From the NCBI RefSeq assembly GCF_003150675.1, contig NZ_QGGB01000009.1:124001-188000 (forward strand): DNA of 64,000 bases, in the 5' to 3' direction. Of this stretch, positions 9,076 through 18,345 are shown piece after piece; positions within the stretch are counted from its first letter, which is position 1; every line of letters begins with the position of its first letter. Source of the stretch: Rhodohalobacter mucosus (GTDB lineage Bacteria; Bacteroidota; Rhodothermia; Balneolales; Balneolaceae). Made by a program: the position numbers and the translations under genes. The notes under the pieces are model-generated. The model did not search any database. It worked only from the letters and a program-made list of their open reading frames with translations, and had not been told where the DNA came from.

Positions 9076-10317
9076 ATGAATAAATCACCTGTCAGCCTGT
9101 TTCTGCTCTCTGTTATTACAGGAATCCTTTTCATTCAAGCCTGTACGACACCTGAAAGGCAGGCGTTCGAAGATCAAAAAGTGCTGCTCATCTCCATTGA
9201 CGGTTTTATGCCGGACTACTTCACAGATTTTGATACACCGGCGCTTGACCGCCTGGCTTCCTCCGGCGTTCTTGCAGACCACATGATTCCCGTTTTCCCA
9301 ACCAAAACGTTTCCGAATCACTATTCCATCGTAACCGGCCTCTACACGGAAAATACCGGGGTTATTGCCAATAACATGTACGATCCTGTGATGGATGCCC
9401 GGTTCAGCCTGGGTAACCGTGATGCAGTATCTAACGGTGAGTGGTACGGAGGTGAACCGATCTGGGTAACAGCGGAGACCCAGGGAGTGTCAACGGCTAC
9501 AATGTTCTGGCCGGGCTCTGAGGCCGAGATTAACGGCGTTCGACCTACAAGATGGATGCCGTATGATGATGATATGCCGTACAAGGCGCGCGTGGATACC
9601 ATTGTGTCGTGGCTTCAGGTGGATGACGATACCGAACCCCGGTTTCTCACTCTCTACTTCAGCAAGGTGGATTCATACGGACACCGCTATGGCACGGAGT
9701 CGGACTCGGTTCGGGCCGCGGTTCGTGAAGTTGACGGCCATATCGGGTATTTACTGGATGAGATAGAGCGGATCGGGGCCGATGATGAGCTTAACATTAT
9801 CATCACCTCAGATCATGGAATGGCGGATTTATCGTCCGATCGCGTTATCGTTCTGGACGACATCATCGATATGGATAAAGTAAACGTGATTGACTGGACC
9901 CCGGTGGCCATGATACAGCCTTTAGAAGGGGAAAAGGAAAACGTATATCAACAGCTGAAAGAGGCTGAGAATAACTACAGTGTGTACAAAAAAGAGGAAA
10001 TACCGGCCGTATATCACATAAAAAATAGCATTCGCGTACCGGAAATTATGATGATCGCAGATGTGGGATATACCATCACCACCAATGAGTATATGGTAAC
10101 ACGGGACATAACGGGAGCTACACACGGATATGACCACCGTGCTCCGGAGATGAGAAGCTTTTTCCTGGCTTTCGGGCCCGCACTGAGGCAGGGTTTTGTA
10201 TCAGGCCCATTCCAGAGCATTCACCTGTACGATATGATGGCTCATCTCCTTGATGTGAATCCTGCTCCAAACGATGGGTCACTTGATTCGCTTCGGCATG
10301 TTCTCCGTGAACCCTGA
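9076..10317 (+). CDS. Lipoprotein type I phosphodiesterase / nucleotide pyrophosphatase
   Basis: A 413-residue member of the ENPP/alkaline phosphatase superfamily. The N-terminus is a lipoprotein signal with lipobox FIQAC. The catalytic domain shows the first metal Asp in LLISIDGFMPDY, the nucleophile Thr in PTKTFPNHYS (about residue 77), the metal motif TSDHGM, and the late His motif ATHGYDHR. It should cleave phosphodiester or pyrophosphate bonds of nucleotides or phospholipid head groups outside the cytoplasm. ATG 9076 is chosen because it places the hydrophobic signal at the start; a TTG 15 codons upstream is unlikely. A TATCTTGG promoter-like box lies at 9027-9034. It may supply phosphate or nucleosides. 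Confidence 0.9.
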   Translation: MNKSPVSLFLLSVITGILFIQACTTPERQAFEDQKVLLISIDGFMPDYFTDFDTPALDRLASSGVLADHMIPVFPTKTFPNHYSIVTGLYTENTGVIANNMYDPVMDARFSLGNRDAVSNGEWYGGEPIWVTAETQGVSTATMFWPGSEAEINGVRPTRWMPYDDDMPYKARVDTIVSWLQVDDDTEPRFLTLYFSKVDSYGHRYGTESDSVRAAVREVDGHIGYLLDEIERIGADDELNIIITSDHGMADLSSDRVIVLDDIIDMDKVNVIDWTPVAMIQPLEGEKENVYQQLKEAENNYSVYKKEEIPAVYHIKNSIRVPEIMMIADVGYTITTNEYMVTRDITGATHGYDHRAPEMRSFFLAFGPALRQGFVSGPFQSIHLYDMMAHLLDVNPAPNDGSLDSLRHVLREP

Positions 10318-10452
10318 CAGGTTGAAACGAATCACTTTTAAAATTGATTGAATAATCTGAGGCAATTTGGATTGCATCTTAATCCGTTATGGAATACCAT
10401 TGGTTTTCAGAGCTCGCAAAATTATGCAATCAAAAATTTTTCACTAGATAAC

Positions 10453-10791
10453 ATGGCATACATTGTAACTGAACCCTGTATTAACTGTAAGTACACAAAC
10501 TGTGCTGCTGTATGTCCTGTCGACGCATTTCGGGAGGGCCCCAACTTTCTTACCATCGATCCCATTGAGTGTATCGACTGTGATGCATGCGTTTCTGAAT
10601 GTCCGGTTGAAGCGATCTTTCCTGATGATGAAGTGCCTGAAGAGTGGGAGCACTACATAGAACTGAATGAACGCCTTGCAGAGAAGTGGGAAGACCGTGT
10701 CATCAATGAAACCTTTGATGCACTTCCCGATGCAGACGAGTGGGCGGAAAAAACGGACAAACTGGACTTGCTCCAGGAAGAGTGGGACTGA
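10453..10791 (+). CDS. fdxA: Seven-iron ferredoxin (FdxA type)
   Basis: A 112-residue soluble electron carrier. The first motif, EPCINCKYTNCAAVCPVDAF, and the second, CIDCDACVSECPVEAIF, match the 3Fe-4S/4Fe-4S arrangement of Azotobacter-type FdxA, with EGPNFL between them. About 50 acidic residues follow the clusters. The start ATG at 10453 is set by homology: the conserved MAYIVTEPC begins there, and the in-frame codons before it are not conserved. It stands alone, with a weak hairpin downstream. The redox partner is not evident from the neighbours. Confidence 0.93.
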   Translation: MAYIVTEPCINCKYTNCAAVCPVDAFREGPNFLTIDPIECIDCDACVSECPVEAIFPDDEVPEEWEHYIELNERLAEKWEDRVINETFDALPDADEWAEKTDKLDLLQEEWD

Positions 10792-10840
10792 TTCTGCCTG
10801 ACATCCGACAGGTTTCATAATTTTTCGGGCCGCCATCTTC

Positions 10841-10864
10841 AAACCATCATTTAATGATGGCTTT
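10841..10864 (+). terminator. Weak hairpin after the ferredoxin gene
   Basis: CCATCAT and ATGATGG pair around a TTA loop, with flanking AAA/CTTT. There is no long T run, so termination is only possible. It also lies just ahead of folP and could be a 5' leader hairpin. Confidence 0.4.
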
Positions 10865-10900
10865 ACAACATATACCATTTGCATCTAAAAACGGCTGTTC

Positions 10901-11749
10901 TTGACTGTCAACAGGTCACTTACCGTTAGGAATCGTATCCTTGAATTTGACCGACCAAGGGTGATGGGAATTCTCAATGCCACTCCCGACTCCTTTTCTG
11001 ACGGCGGGGAATATCTGAATATAAACAGGGCTACAGACCGGATCGGCCGTATGCTTGAGGAGGGAGCCGATATCATTGATGTGGGCGGGGAGTCCACCCG
11101 GCCGGGATCAGATCCTGTATCGCTGCAGGAGGAGATGGACCGGGTTCTTCCCATTCTGGAAAAGGCAATCCCGATGTATAGTGATGCTCTTTTTTCGATT
11201 GATACCACCAAATACGAAGTTGCAAAAGCGGCACTGGATACAGGCACGCATATCGTGAATGATGTAAGCGGGCTCAGGAAAGAACCCCGGTTCTCTTCAC
11301 TTTGTGCTGAGTCTGGAGCCGGGTACGTGCTGATGCACTCAAGCGCAGCTCCCAAAACCATGCAACTGAACCCGGAGTATAAAAATGACGATGTAACAGG
11401 AGAGCTGATCCGGTTTTTCGAAGAGGGTATTCACACATTGGAAAGTGACGGAAATGATGCAATAATCATCGATCCGGGAATTGGTTTTGGTAAAACACTG
11501 GCTCATAATTGTACCATTGTTGCAGAGCTTCAAAAATTCAGTAAATTTGGCTACCCCGTTTTGATGGGTGCCTCTCGTAAATCCATGATTGGAGGGTTAT
11601 TAAACGACAGGCCGGTTGACGGTAGGCTTGCAGGAACATTGGCTGTACATTATCATTCACTGATGAACGGAGCAAATATTCTGCGGGTACATGACGTGCA
11701 GGAGGCTGCCGATTCAATCAGTGTATTTACCGCTTTAACGAACAGGTAG
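10901..11749 (+). CDS. folP: Dihydropteroate synthase
   Basis: A 282-residue TIM-barrel enzyme that joins p-aminobenzoate to the pterin pyrophosphate in folate synthesis. Signature segments are VMGILNATPDSFSDGG (pterin/Mg loop), IDVGGESTRPGSDPV (pABA loop), IIIDPGIGFGKT and PVLMGASRKSMIGG, with a final RVHDV. All are intact. The first ATG in frame is inside the first motif, so translation must start earlier; TTG 10901 is the best candidate. The gap to cdaA is 75 bases on the same strand, and folP-cdaA adjacency is seen in other Bacteroidota, so they probably form an operon. Confidence 0.96.
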   Translation: MTVNRSLTVRNRILEFDRPRVMGILNATPDSFSDGGEYLNINRATDRIGRMLEEGADIIDVGGESTRPGSDPVSLQEEMDRVLPILEKAIPMYSDALFSIDTTKYEVAKAALDTGTHIVNDVSGLRKEPRFSSLCAESGAGYVLMHSSAAPKTMQLNPEYKNDDVTGELIRFFEEGIHTLESDGNDAIIIDPGIGFGKTLAHNCTIVAELQKFSKFGYPVLMGASRKSMIGGLLNDRPVDGRLAGTLAVHYHSLMNGANILRVHDVQEAADSISVFTALTNR

Positions 11750-11824
11750 AAAAGGGCACTATACCGGCCATAAACCGGCTGGTTATCTCTGCCGTACTCA
11801 CCGCACATATTCAAACCAGATCCA

Positions 11825-12637
11825 TTGATACCTATAGCATTTTTGGAATACGGCCTTAAGGACCTGCTTGAAACGCTGGTCATTGCCACCATGCTGTACT
11901 ACCTGTACAGGTGGATTCGCGGTACGTTTGCTATTCAGGCTGCCCTGGGACTGGTCTTTATCATTGTGGTGAACGCCGTTGTAAGCCTGCTGGGATTCAC
12001 CACCCTTAACTTTATGCTGCGAAGCGTCGTAGATGTTGGGGTGCTTGCGGTATTTATCATTTTTCAGCCTGAAATCCGGAAGCTTCTCTACAGCCTTGGC
12101 CAGAACACCTCTTTCGACAGGCTTTTTGGGAGAAGCGGCTCGGAAGGAGTTGTGGAAGAGGTGATTGCTGCGGTCAAGAATATGGCACAGACCAAAACCG
12201 GTGCCCTCATCGTCTTTGCACGAAGCTCCTCCCTTCAGGATCTGGTGGATGTCGGCGTTCGCATTGATGCACAGGTGAACGCGCAGCTTATACAGACCAT
12301 ATTTCAAAAAGACACCCCCCTTCATGACGGTGCGATCGTTATTCGAAGCGGACGCATTGTGGCCGCAAGCTGCTATCTGCCCATTTCCCAGAATCCGAAT
12401 ATTTCATCCGTATTCGGAACCCGCCACAGGGCGGCGGTTGGCGTGAGCGAAACAAACAACGTATTTGTGGTGATTGTGTCGGAAGAGACCGGCCGGATAT
12501 CCGTGGCCAAAAACGGCGGACTCACCAGCGGCCTGTCTATTCAAAAGCTGCGTGCGGAGATGGAAAAATCACTCGGTGAGGACAAAGAGGAAGAGATGGG
12601 GTTCAGCGCAGAAAAAGCAGAGCTGGAGATGAACTGA
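11825..12637 (+). CDS. cdaA: Diadenylate cyclase, membrane-bound c-di-AMP synthase
   Basis: A 270-residue CdaA-type protein. Residues 13-85 contain three membrane helices, followed by the DisA_N/DAC domain with both catalytic signatures, LHDGAIVI (DGA) and GTRHRAAVG (RHR). It makes cyclic di-AMP from two ATP at the cytoplasmic face of the inner membrane. c-di-AMP usually controls potassium and osmolyte balance and cell-wall homeostasis. The C-terminal 35 residues are acidic and coil-like. TTG 11825 is the only reasonable start: upstream in-frame codons reach a TAA at 11771 with no ATG, GTG or TTG in between. It follows folP. No cdaR (YbbR) gene follows. Confidence 0.95.
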   Translation: MIPIAFLEYGLKDLLETLVIATMLYYLYRWIRGTFAIQAALGLVFIIVVNAVVSLLGFTTLNFMLRSVVDVGVLAVFIIFQPEIRKLLYSLGQNTSFDRLFGRSGSEGVVEEVIAAVKNMAQTKTGALIVFARSSSLQDLVDVGVRIDAQVNAQLIQTIFQKDTPLHDGAIVIRSGRIVAASCYLPISQNPNISSVFGTRHRAAVGVSETNNVFVVIVSEETGRISVAKNGGLTSGLSIQKLRAEMEKSLGEDKEEEMGFSAEKAELEMN

Positions 12638-12712
12638 AAAACGTCGGGGAAGTTGGGTTTTCAACCGGAAACGACGTTGTGGCAAAATAGGAATCAATCA
12701 GGCAGTAGAAAC

Positions 12713-12857
12713 TCCCCTCCTTTTTAAGGAGGGGCCGGGGGTGGTTTCAGATCGTATAACGGATTAAAAATTTTGAAACTAACTTATTAGCCTTATTGAA
12801 CCACCCCTATATCTCCACCTTGTCCCATTGGGATCCCAACGGGGGAAAAGGAGGGGA
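12713..12857. repeat. Palindromic intergenic element (REP/MITE-like)
   Basis: This 145-base unit lies between convergent cdaA and meaB. The outer arms TCCCCTCCTTTT (12713-12724) and AAAAGGAGGGGA (12846-12857) pair perfectly. The inner arms GGGGGTGGTT (12737-12746) and AACCACCCCT (12799-12808) pair 9 of 10. The left arm also folds on itself (CCCCTCCTT / AAGGAGGGG, 3-base loop), and the right side holds the palindrome TTGGGATCCCAA (12828-12839). The nested structure and GC-rich arms in AT-rich surroundings suggest a dispersed non-autonomous repeat that may also act as a bidirectional terminator. Only one copy is in the window. Confidence 0.6.
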
Positions 12858-12933
12858 TTTATCACGTTGTCAAATTCATCGATTTTATGTCCAACTCAGG
12901 TTTCTTAATAAATCGATCCTGATTACGTACTGT

Positions 12934-14004
12934 TCACGAGCTTTTAAACAGCCGGATCAGGTCGTCTGCGGCCCTGGTGGATGAAATCTCTCCGGAACGC
13001 ACTTTTTCTCTTATTTCCTGAAGAGAAGCCTTCACTTCTTCATTGCCATAGAAGATTTTTTTCAGCTGTTCGTGGATGGTTTCATACATCCAGTGAACCG
13101 ACTGATCGCTTCTGTTTTCTGAGAAAAAGCCCGTTTGCTTAACATATTCCAGGTACTCTTCTATCTGTTCCCAGATTTCCACGATCCCTTTGTTGTTCAG
13201 TGCCGAGCAGGTCATCACTTCCGCACGTTTTCCGGACGGGGGTTCCGGAAAAAGAGACAGCGCATTCTGATAGTCTAGCCGGGCGCGGTTGGCCGCCTGC
13301 CGGTTATCGCCCTCCGATTTATTGATTGCGATCAGGTCGGCCATTTCCATAACCCCGCGTTTAATGCCCTGCAGCTCGTCTCCTGCGCCGGCGATCAGGA
13401 TAAGCAGAAAAAAGTCGGTCATCGAGTGCACCGTAATTTCAGACTGGCCCACACCCACGGTTTCCACAAAGACGGTATCATAGCCGGCCGCTTCACAAAG
13501 AAGCATGGTTTCACGTGTTTGCCGTGCCACGCCCCCCAGAGAACCGGACGAGGGTGATGGCCGGATAAAAGCCTTCTGGCTGGTGGAAAGCACCGGCATT
13601 CTGGTTTTGTCTCCCAGAATGCTGCCTTTCGATCGGCTGCTGCTGGGATCGACGGTCAGAACCGCAAGCCTTTTTCCTTTCTTCTCGATAAGGTGGCGTC
13701 CCAATGATTCGATGAAGGTGCTTTTGCCCGCTCCGGGCACACCGGTAATACCGATTCGCACGGATTTACCTGCGTGCGGCAGGCACGCTTCCAGGATATC
13801 CCGGCCAAGTTCACGGTGCTCGTCGCGCCTGCTTTCGATAAGCGTGATGGCCTGTGAAAGGATGGTGCGGTCGCCGGAGAGAACTCCCTCAACATAATCC
13901 TTCGTTTTCCTGAGAGGTGTACGTTTTGCCCTGAATGACGGATTTACGGACTCATTCTGACTTCCGGGATTGATATGAAGCGAACTGTTTTCCGGGTCAG
14001 ACAT
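12934..14004 (-). CDS. meaB: Methylmalonyl-CoA mutase-associated GTPase MeaB
   Basis: A 356-residue G3E-family GTPase that loads and protects the adenosylcobalamin cofactor of methylmalonyl-CoA mutase. Walker A is GITGVPGAGKSTFIESL (about residues 82-98), followed by LTVDPSSSRSKGSILGDKTR (switch I), ETVGVGQSE (the Walker B/switch segment) and the base-recognition motif AINKSEGDN (NKxxG/D-like). The gene lies 6 bases after mutB on the same strand, so it is the last gene of the mutA-mutB-meaB operon. The N-terminal 30 residues are not conserved. The annotation is secure. Confidence 0.96.
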   Translation of the reverse strand: MSDPENSSLHINPGSQNESVNPSFRAKRTPLRKTKDYVEGVLSGDRTILSQAITLIESRRDEHRELGRDILEACLPHAGKSVRIGITGVPGAGKSTFIESLGRHLIEKKGKRLAVLTVDPSSSRSKGSILGDKTRMPVLSTSQKAFIRPSPSSGSLGGVARQTRETMLLCEAAGYDTVFVETVGVGQSEITVHSMTDFFLLILIAGAGDELQGIKRGVMEMADLIAINKSEGDNRQAANRARLDYQNALSLFPEPPSGKRAEVMTCSALNNKGIVEIWEQIEEYLEYVKQTGFFSENRSDQSVHWMYETIHEQLKKIFYGNEEVKASLQEIREKVRSGEISSTRAADDLIRLFKSS

Positions 14005-14010
14005 AGTTGC

Positions 14011-16152
14011 TCACTCCTTATCGATGAGGATGTGAAGTATTTTCTGGGCAGCTTCGGGGATTACGGTACCCGGACCAAAAACAGCCGCTACTCCGTGTTC
14101 ATACAGAAACGAATAATCCTGGTTGGGGATTACACCTCCGACAATAACCATGATATCTTCCCGTCCGAGCTGTTTGAGTTCGTCAATCACTTTTGGCACG
14201 AGGCTTTTGTGGCCTGCAGCGAGGCTTGACACACCAAGGATGTGTACGTCATTTTCAACCGCCTGTTTGGCAGCCTCTTCCGGAGTCTGAAAGAGCGGGC
14301 CGATGTCTACGTCAAAACCGAGGTCTGCAAAGCTGGTGGCGATTACCTTGGCTCCCCGGTCGTGACCATCCTGCCCCATTTTGGCAACCATGATACGAGG
14401 CCTTCGGCCTTCCTGGCGTTCAAAACGGTCAGCCAGCTCTTTGGCTTTTTCAAACTCTTCATTGTGATCTGATTCGGATGAATACACACCTGATATTGAT
14501 TTTATAGTTGCACGGTACCGCCCGAATGCTTTCTCCATGGCGTCCGAAATTTCACCGAGTGAGGCCCTTTTTCGTGCAGCATCAACGGCCAGCTCCAGCA
14601 GATTGCCTTTGCCGGTTTCCGCACTTACGGTCAGTTTCTGGAGTGCTTCCTGAACGGCTTCGGAATCACGCTCTTTCCGGAGCCTTTCCAGGCGCTCAAT
14701 CTGTGAACGAAGAACCTTTTCGTTGTCCACTTCCAGAATATCAATCGGATCTTCCTTTTCCAACCTGTATTTATTGACACCCACAATGGTTTCCTTTCCG
14801 CTGTCGATACGGGCCTGTTTGCGGGCGGCAGCCTCTTCGATCCGCATTTTAGGAAGTCCCGATTCAATGGCTTTGGCCATCCCTCCCATCTCTTCAACTT
14901 CCTGAATCAGCTTCCAGGCTCGCCGAACCAGGCGATCTGTCAGGTATTCCACGTAATAGGACCCGGCCCAGGGATCGATGGCCTTTGTAATGCCGGTCTC
15001 TTCCTGGAGAAAAATCTGTGTATTGCGTGCAATACGGGCTGAGAAGTCGGTGGGAAGGGCGATCGCTTCATCCAGTGCATTGGTATGAAGAGATTGCGTG
15101 TGACCAAGCGCAGCGGCCATTGCTTCAATACAGGTTCGGGTAACATTATTGAACGGGTCCTGCTCCGTAAGGCTGTAGCCGGAAGTCTGCGAATGCGCTC
15201 TGAGTGAGAGCGACTTCGGGTTTTTAGGATCAAAAGGCTTCATCAGCCTGGCCCAGAGAAGCCTGCCGGCCCGAAGCTTGGCAATTTCCATAAAATGATT
15301 CATACCGATTGCCCAGAAAAAGGAGAGGCGGGGGGCAAACTCATCGATCTTCAGACCCGATTCAATGCCCTGCCGAACGTATTCCAGGCCATCGGCAAGC
15401 GTGTAGGCCAGTTCCAGGTCGGCAGTGGCCCCGGCTTCGTGCATATGGTACCCGCTGATGCTGATGGAGTTGAAGCGCGGCATATATTTTGACGTGTACT
15501 CAAAAATATCACCGATAATTTTCATGGAGGGCTCGGGCGGATAAATGTAGGTGTTGCGAACCATGAACTCTTTCAGAATATCGTTCTGAATGGTACCGCT
15601 CAGTTTTTCAGGCGGAACGCCCTGCTCCTCGGCGGCAACGATATAGAAGGCCATCACCGGGATAACGGCTCCGTTCATGGTCATGGAAACCGACATCTCA
15701 TCCAGCGGAATGCTGTCGAACAGTATTTTCATGTCGAGGATTGAGTCGATTGCCACACCTGCTTTTCCTACATCGCCGGATACCCTGGGGTGATCCGAAT
15801 CGTATCCGCGATGGGTTGCAAGATCGAAGGCTACAGACAGCCCTTTCTGCCCCGCCGCAAGATTTCTTCTGTAAAAAGCATTCGACTCTTCAGCAGTGGA
15901 AAAACCTGCATACTGGCGTATAGTCCAGGGCCGCAGGGTGTACATCGTTGAGTAGGGGCCCCGCAGATAGGGCGGAATTCCTGCTGCAAAATCGAGATGT
16001 TCCGCTTCCTCAATATCATCAGGTGAAAAGACGGGCTTTACATGAATTTTCTCGGGAGTTTCCCAAACGCCGTCAGTGCCTGCATGAGAGCCGTTTGCTC
16101 CGAATGATTGAAAATCAGGTTTAAAGGACGAAAAATCGGGTCGCTTTTTCAT
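14011..16152 (-). CDS. mutB: Methylmalonyl-CoA mutase large (catalytic) subunit
   Basis: A 713-residue adenosylcobalamin-dependent mutase that interconverts (R)-methylmalonyl-CoA and succinyl-CoA. The TIM-barrel part carries [20 protein letters not shown] (substrate channel) and [10 protein letters not shown]. The C-terminal B12-binding domain has the cobalt-ligand motif [10 protein letters not shown], followed by the GGVIP loop. Its ATG overlaps the stop of mutA by 4 bases (ATGA), indicating coupled translation of the heterodimer. The subunit looks full length. It connects propionyl-CoA from branched-chain amino acids or odd-chain fatty acids to the TCA cycle. Confidence 0.97.
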   Translation of the reverse strand: MKKRPDFSSFKPDFQSFGANGSHAGTDGVWETPEKIHVKPVFSPDDIEEAEHLDFAAGIPPYLRGPYSTMYTLRPWTIRQYAGFSTAEESNAFYRRNLAAGQKGLSVAFDLATHRGYDSDHPRVSGDVGKAGVAIDSILDMKILFDSIPLDEMSVSMTMNGAVIPVMAFYIVAAEEQGVPPEKLSGTIQNDILKEFMVRNTYIYPPEPSMKIIGDIFEYTSKYMPRFNSISISGYHMHEAGATADLELAYTLADGLEYVRQGIESGLKIDEFAPRLSFFWAIGMNHFMEIAKLRAGRLLWARLMKPFDPKNPKSLSLRAHSQTSGYSLTEQDPFNNVTRTCIEAMAAALGHTQSLHTNALDEAIALPTDFSARIARNTQIFLQEETGITKAIDPWAGSYYVEYLTDRLVRRAWKLIQEVEEMGGMAKAIESGLPKMRIEEAAARKQARIDSGKETIVGVNKYRLEKEDPIDILEVDNEKVLRSQIERLERLRKERDSEAVQEALQKLTVSAETGKGNLLELAVDAARKRASLGEISDAMEKAFGRYRATIKSISGVYSSESDHNEEFEKAKELADRFERQEGRRPRIMVAKMGQDGHDRGAKVIATSFADLGFDVDIGPLFQTPEEAAKQAVENDVHILGVSSLAAGHKSLVPKVIDELKQLGREDIMVIVGGVIPNQDYSFLYEHGVAAVFGPGTVIPEAAQKILHILIDKE

Positions 16153-18101
16153 GATACGGTGTACTTTTTAAACAGTTCCGACTGCACTTTCCTGAGAAAA
16201 CCGGCTGCGTTCATTCCTGCCCAGATAAATTCATCAATCCCTGCATCCCTGTAAAGGGGTTCATTGGTGCCCGGGTGCCCGGCAACTACAAGAAGAGGGC
16301 GGTCTCCCATTCGCTCACAAAATAGTGGCACCAGATCGGGGTACTCTTTGTCCGATCCGCAAAGAACCACTGCATCAAATTTTTTGTCTTCGAGTTTGTC
16401 AACTGCATCTTCCAGGCTGTCACCCCCATCGGCCATGTTTATTCGGAAGCCGGCACATCCCAGCAGGTTTTGTGCAAAGGACGCACGTGCATTTCGCCAT
16501 TTGAGGTTGCCAACCGGCAGGATAAGCACGTCAGGCTGGATGCCGGTTTTCTCTGCAAGTTCTTCAGTCTCTTTTCGAATGGAGTCGAATATATCGCCCG
16601 CATGAAACTCTTTTATCGATTCGATTGAACTTGTTTCGCGGGGAATCATGCTCAGAATCAGTTCAGGCAATGATTTTCCTTCTTTCAGTAAGTGCTGCAG
16701 TTCTGCGCCTGGATTCTCACTGCCTACCCGGAGCCGGGCTGATGAAGGAGCCAGGGTCTGAACGGGAAACGGATGTCCACCCTCTGATACATCGGGTAAC
16801 TCCTTGCCGGTGTCGGGATAGTTATTTGTGCCCGTCAATACCCGCCTTCTTGTGGCGTACGCGTTTTGTTTCACTGACCGCGACTCCCGGATCTTCTGTT
16901 GAAGGGAGCCGCTCATGAGATCGTGCAACAATCCGCCTCTCGATTCCGATTCGGTAAAGAGTGTCCATGCTTTTTGAGCAATGTCTTGTGTCAGATTTTC
17001 AATGTAGTACGCGCCAGCCGATGGATCTCCCGTTTTGCCCAGATGAGCCTCTTCACCCAGAATGTGGTGCACATTTCCGGCTATGCGCCGTGAAAACGTA
17101 TCCGGTGTGCGGAAAGAAATATCGTAAGGGAAGACGACCAGGGAATCCGCGCCTCCTGTAACCGCAGCCATGGCTTCCGCAGTGGCGCGCAGCATGTTGT
17201 TATGAGGGTCGCTGATCGTCTTGTTTTGAAACGTAGTTTCGGCGTGGATAAAAGCAGGAATGGAGGGATCCATGCCATAGGCATCAAGCAGGTTTTTCCA
17301 CAGAATGCGAAGTGCCCTGAATTTTGCAATTTCCGGAAAATAGAGCGGTCCTGCGGATACGCGTATCAGAAAAGATGCAGCCGCCGATTCCCGGTTTTCC
17401 GGTTCCAGCATCGAGAAGTATTCGCTTGCCAGCGAGATGGCTATGGCGGCCTCTGAAACGATTGTGCATCCGGCTTTGTGGTAAAAGAGTGCGTCAGCAG
17501 CCAGCGAATCTGCACTGCGCACAAAGTTTTTCAGCTGATCCTGCGACGACCAGAGAGTTTTTCCGGCAGCTGCAGATTCGGTTATTGGATCAAATATGAA
17601 TGTGGCTTTACGAAACGGTTTGGGATGGTTTCGGGTCATTGCAGAGAAAACAGGAGCGGAGATGCCTGCATCAACGAACAGAGAGATCTCTTCTGTGTTC
17701 ATCTCCTCAAAAATGCCGTCAAAGGCATCCTGGTCCGGAATGTTGGAGCCGTGCAGGTGAATGTTTTCGGAACCGTTTGCAGGGCGTGGGCGGCTCGTTA
17801 AAAGGAACGTACGTGCTCCACGGGAATAAGCACTTGCAATCGAATCCCTGATCTCTGCCGGATGAAGGCCAAAAACCGGCTCACAGTAAGTCCAGCCTTT
17901 GCCCGAGGGTAATGACGGGGGACTTTGAACGTCTTCGCGCATATAAAACGGAAGTGGCTCAAGCCCCTCCAGCGTTTCCCATTTCAGCTTCTCCGTATAA
18001 TCAGCACCCCCAAGATCGGATGTGATTTTCTCTTCCCATTCCTTTCGGCTGACTGTCGGGAAATCTGAAAACAATTTTTCTTCAGTTTGTATATTCTTCA
18101 C
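16149..18101 (-). CDS. mutA: Methylmalonyl-CoA mutase small subunit
   Basis: A 650-residue partner of the catalytic subunit. The N-terminal barrel is recognisable ([39 protein letters not shown]), and the C-terminal flavodoxin-like domain lacks the DxHxxG cobalt-ligand motif, as expected for the non-catalytic subunit. Translation appears to start at GTG 18101. It is the first gene of the mutA-mutB-meaB operon, and a 244-base region separates it from a divergent acyl-CoA dehydrogenase. The family is clear; the sequence is more diverged than mutB, as usual. Confidence 0.94.
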   Translation of the reverse strand: MKNIQTEEKLFSDFPTVSRKEWEEKITSDLGGADYTEKLKWETLEGLEPLPFYMREDVQSPPSLPSGKGWTYCEPVFGLHPAEIRDSIASAYSRGARTFLLTSRPRPANGSENIHLHGSNIPDQDAFDGIFEEMNTEEISLFVDAGISAPVFSAMTRNHPKPFRKATFIFDPITESAAAGKTLWSSQDQLKNFVRSADSLAADALFYHKAGCTIVSEAAIAISLASEYFSMLEPENRESAAASFLIRVSAGPLYFPEIAKFRALRILWKNLLDAYGMDPSIPAFIHAETTFQNKTISDPHNNMLRATAEAMAAVTGGADSLVVFPYDISFRTPDTFSRRIAGNVHHILGEEAHLGKTGDPSAGAYYIENLTQDIAQKAWTLFTESESRGGLLHDLMSGSLQQKIRESRSVKQNAYATRRRVLTGTNNYPDTGKELPDVSEGGHPFPVQTLAPSSARLRVGSENPGAELQHLLKEGKSLPELILSMIPRETSSIESIKEFHAGDIFDSIRKETEELAEKTGIQPDVLILPVGNLKWRNARASFAQNLLGCAGFRINMADGGDSLEDAVDKLEDKKFDAVVLCGSDKEYPDLVPLFCERMGDRPLLVVAGHPGTNEPLYRDAGIDEFIWAGMNAAGFLRKVQSELFKKYTVS

Positions 18102-18345
18102 GGTCGTCAGTTTTTTATGCGTTTAACTATATTAAAAATAGCGATGGCCTGAAAACTTCCCTAACTTTGGAGAGTTTAATTTAGACGTAAAAAAGCGCTA
18201 CCATTTGGATATATTCAGGTTTTGTTTATAATCAGCGCGCATGGCCGTTAGTTGGAATATTCGGGCTCTGAAAAGTATTTTCAGGCTCATATGCCGGCAA
18301 TGAAATGTATTTAAAAATTTACTCAGGAATTGAAAAGGAACGATT
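18102..18345. promoter_or_regulatory. Divergent control region, mutA / acyl-CoA dehydrogenase
   Basis: This 244-base gap between two divergent catabolic transcripts contains TAACTTTG at 18162-18169, a perfect match to the Bacteroidota TAnnTTTG -7 element on the plus strand, but without a good TTG at the expected distance. A ribosome-binding AAAAGGA lies just before ATG 18346. The region is AT-rich, and shared regulation of the two halves of the module is plausible. Confidence 0.4.

Noticed and set aside
10348-10452. Extended N-terminus of the ferredoxin
   Set aside because: The conserved FdxA start is at 10453; the upstream 35 codons are unlike the family.
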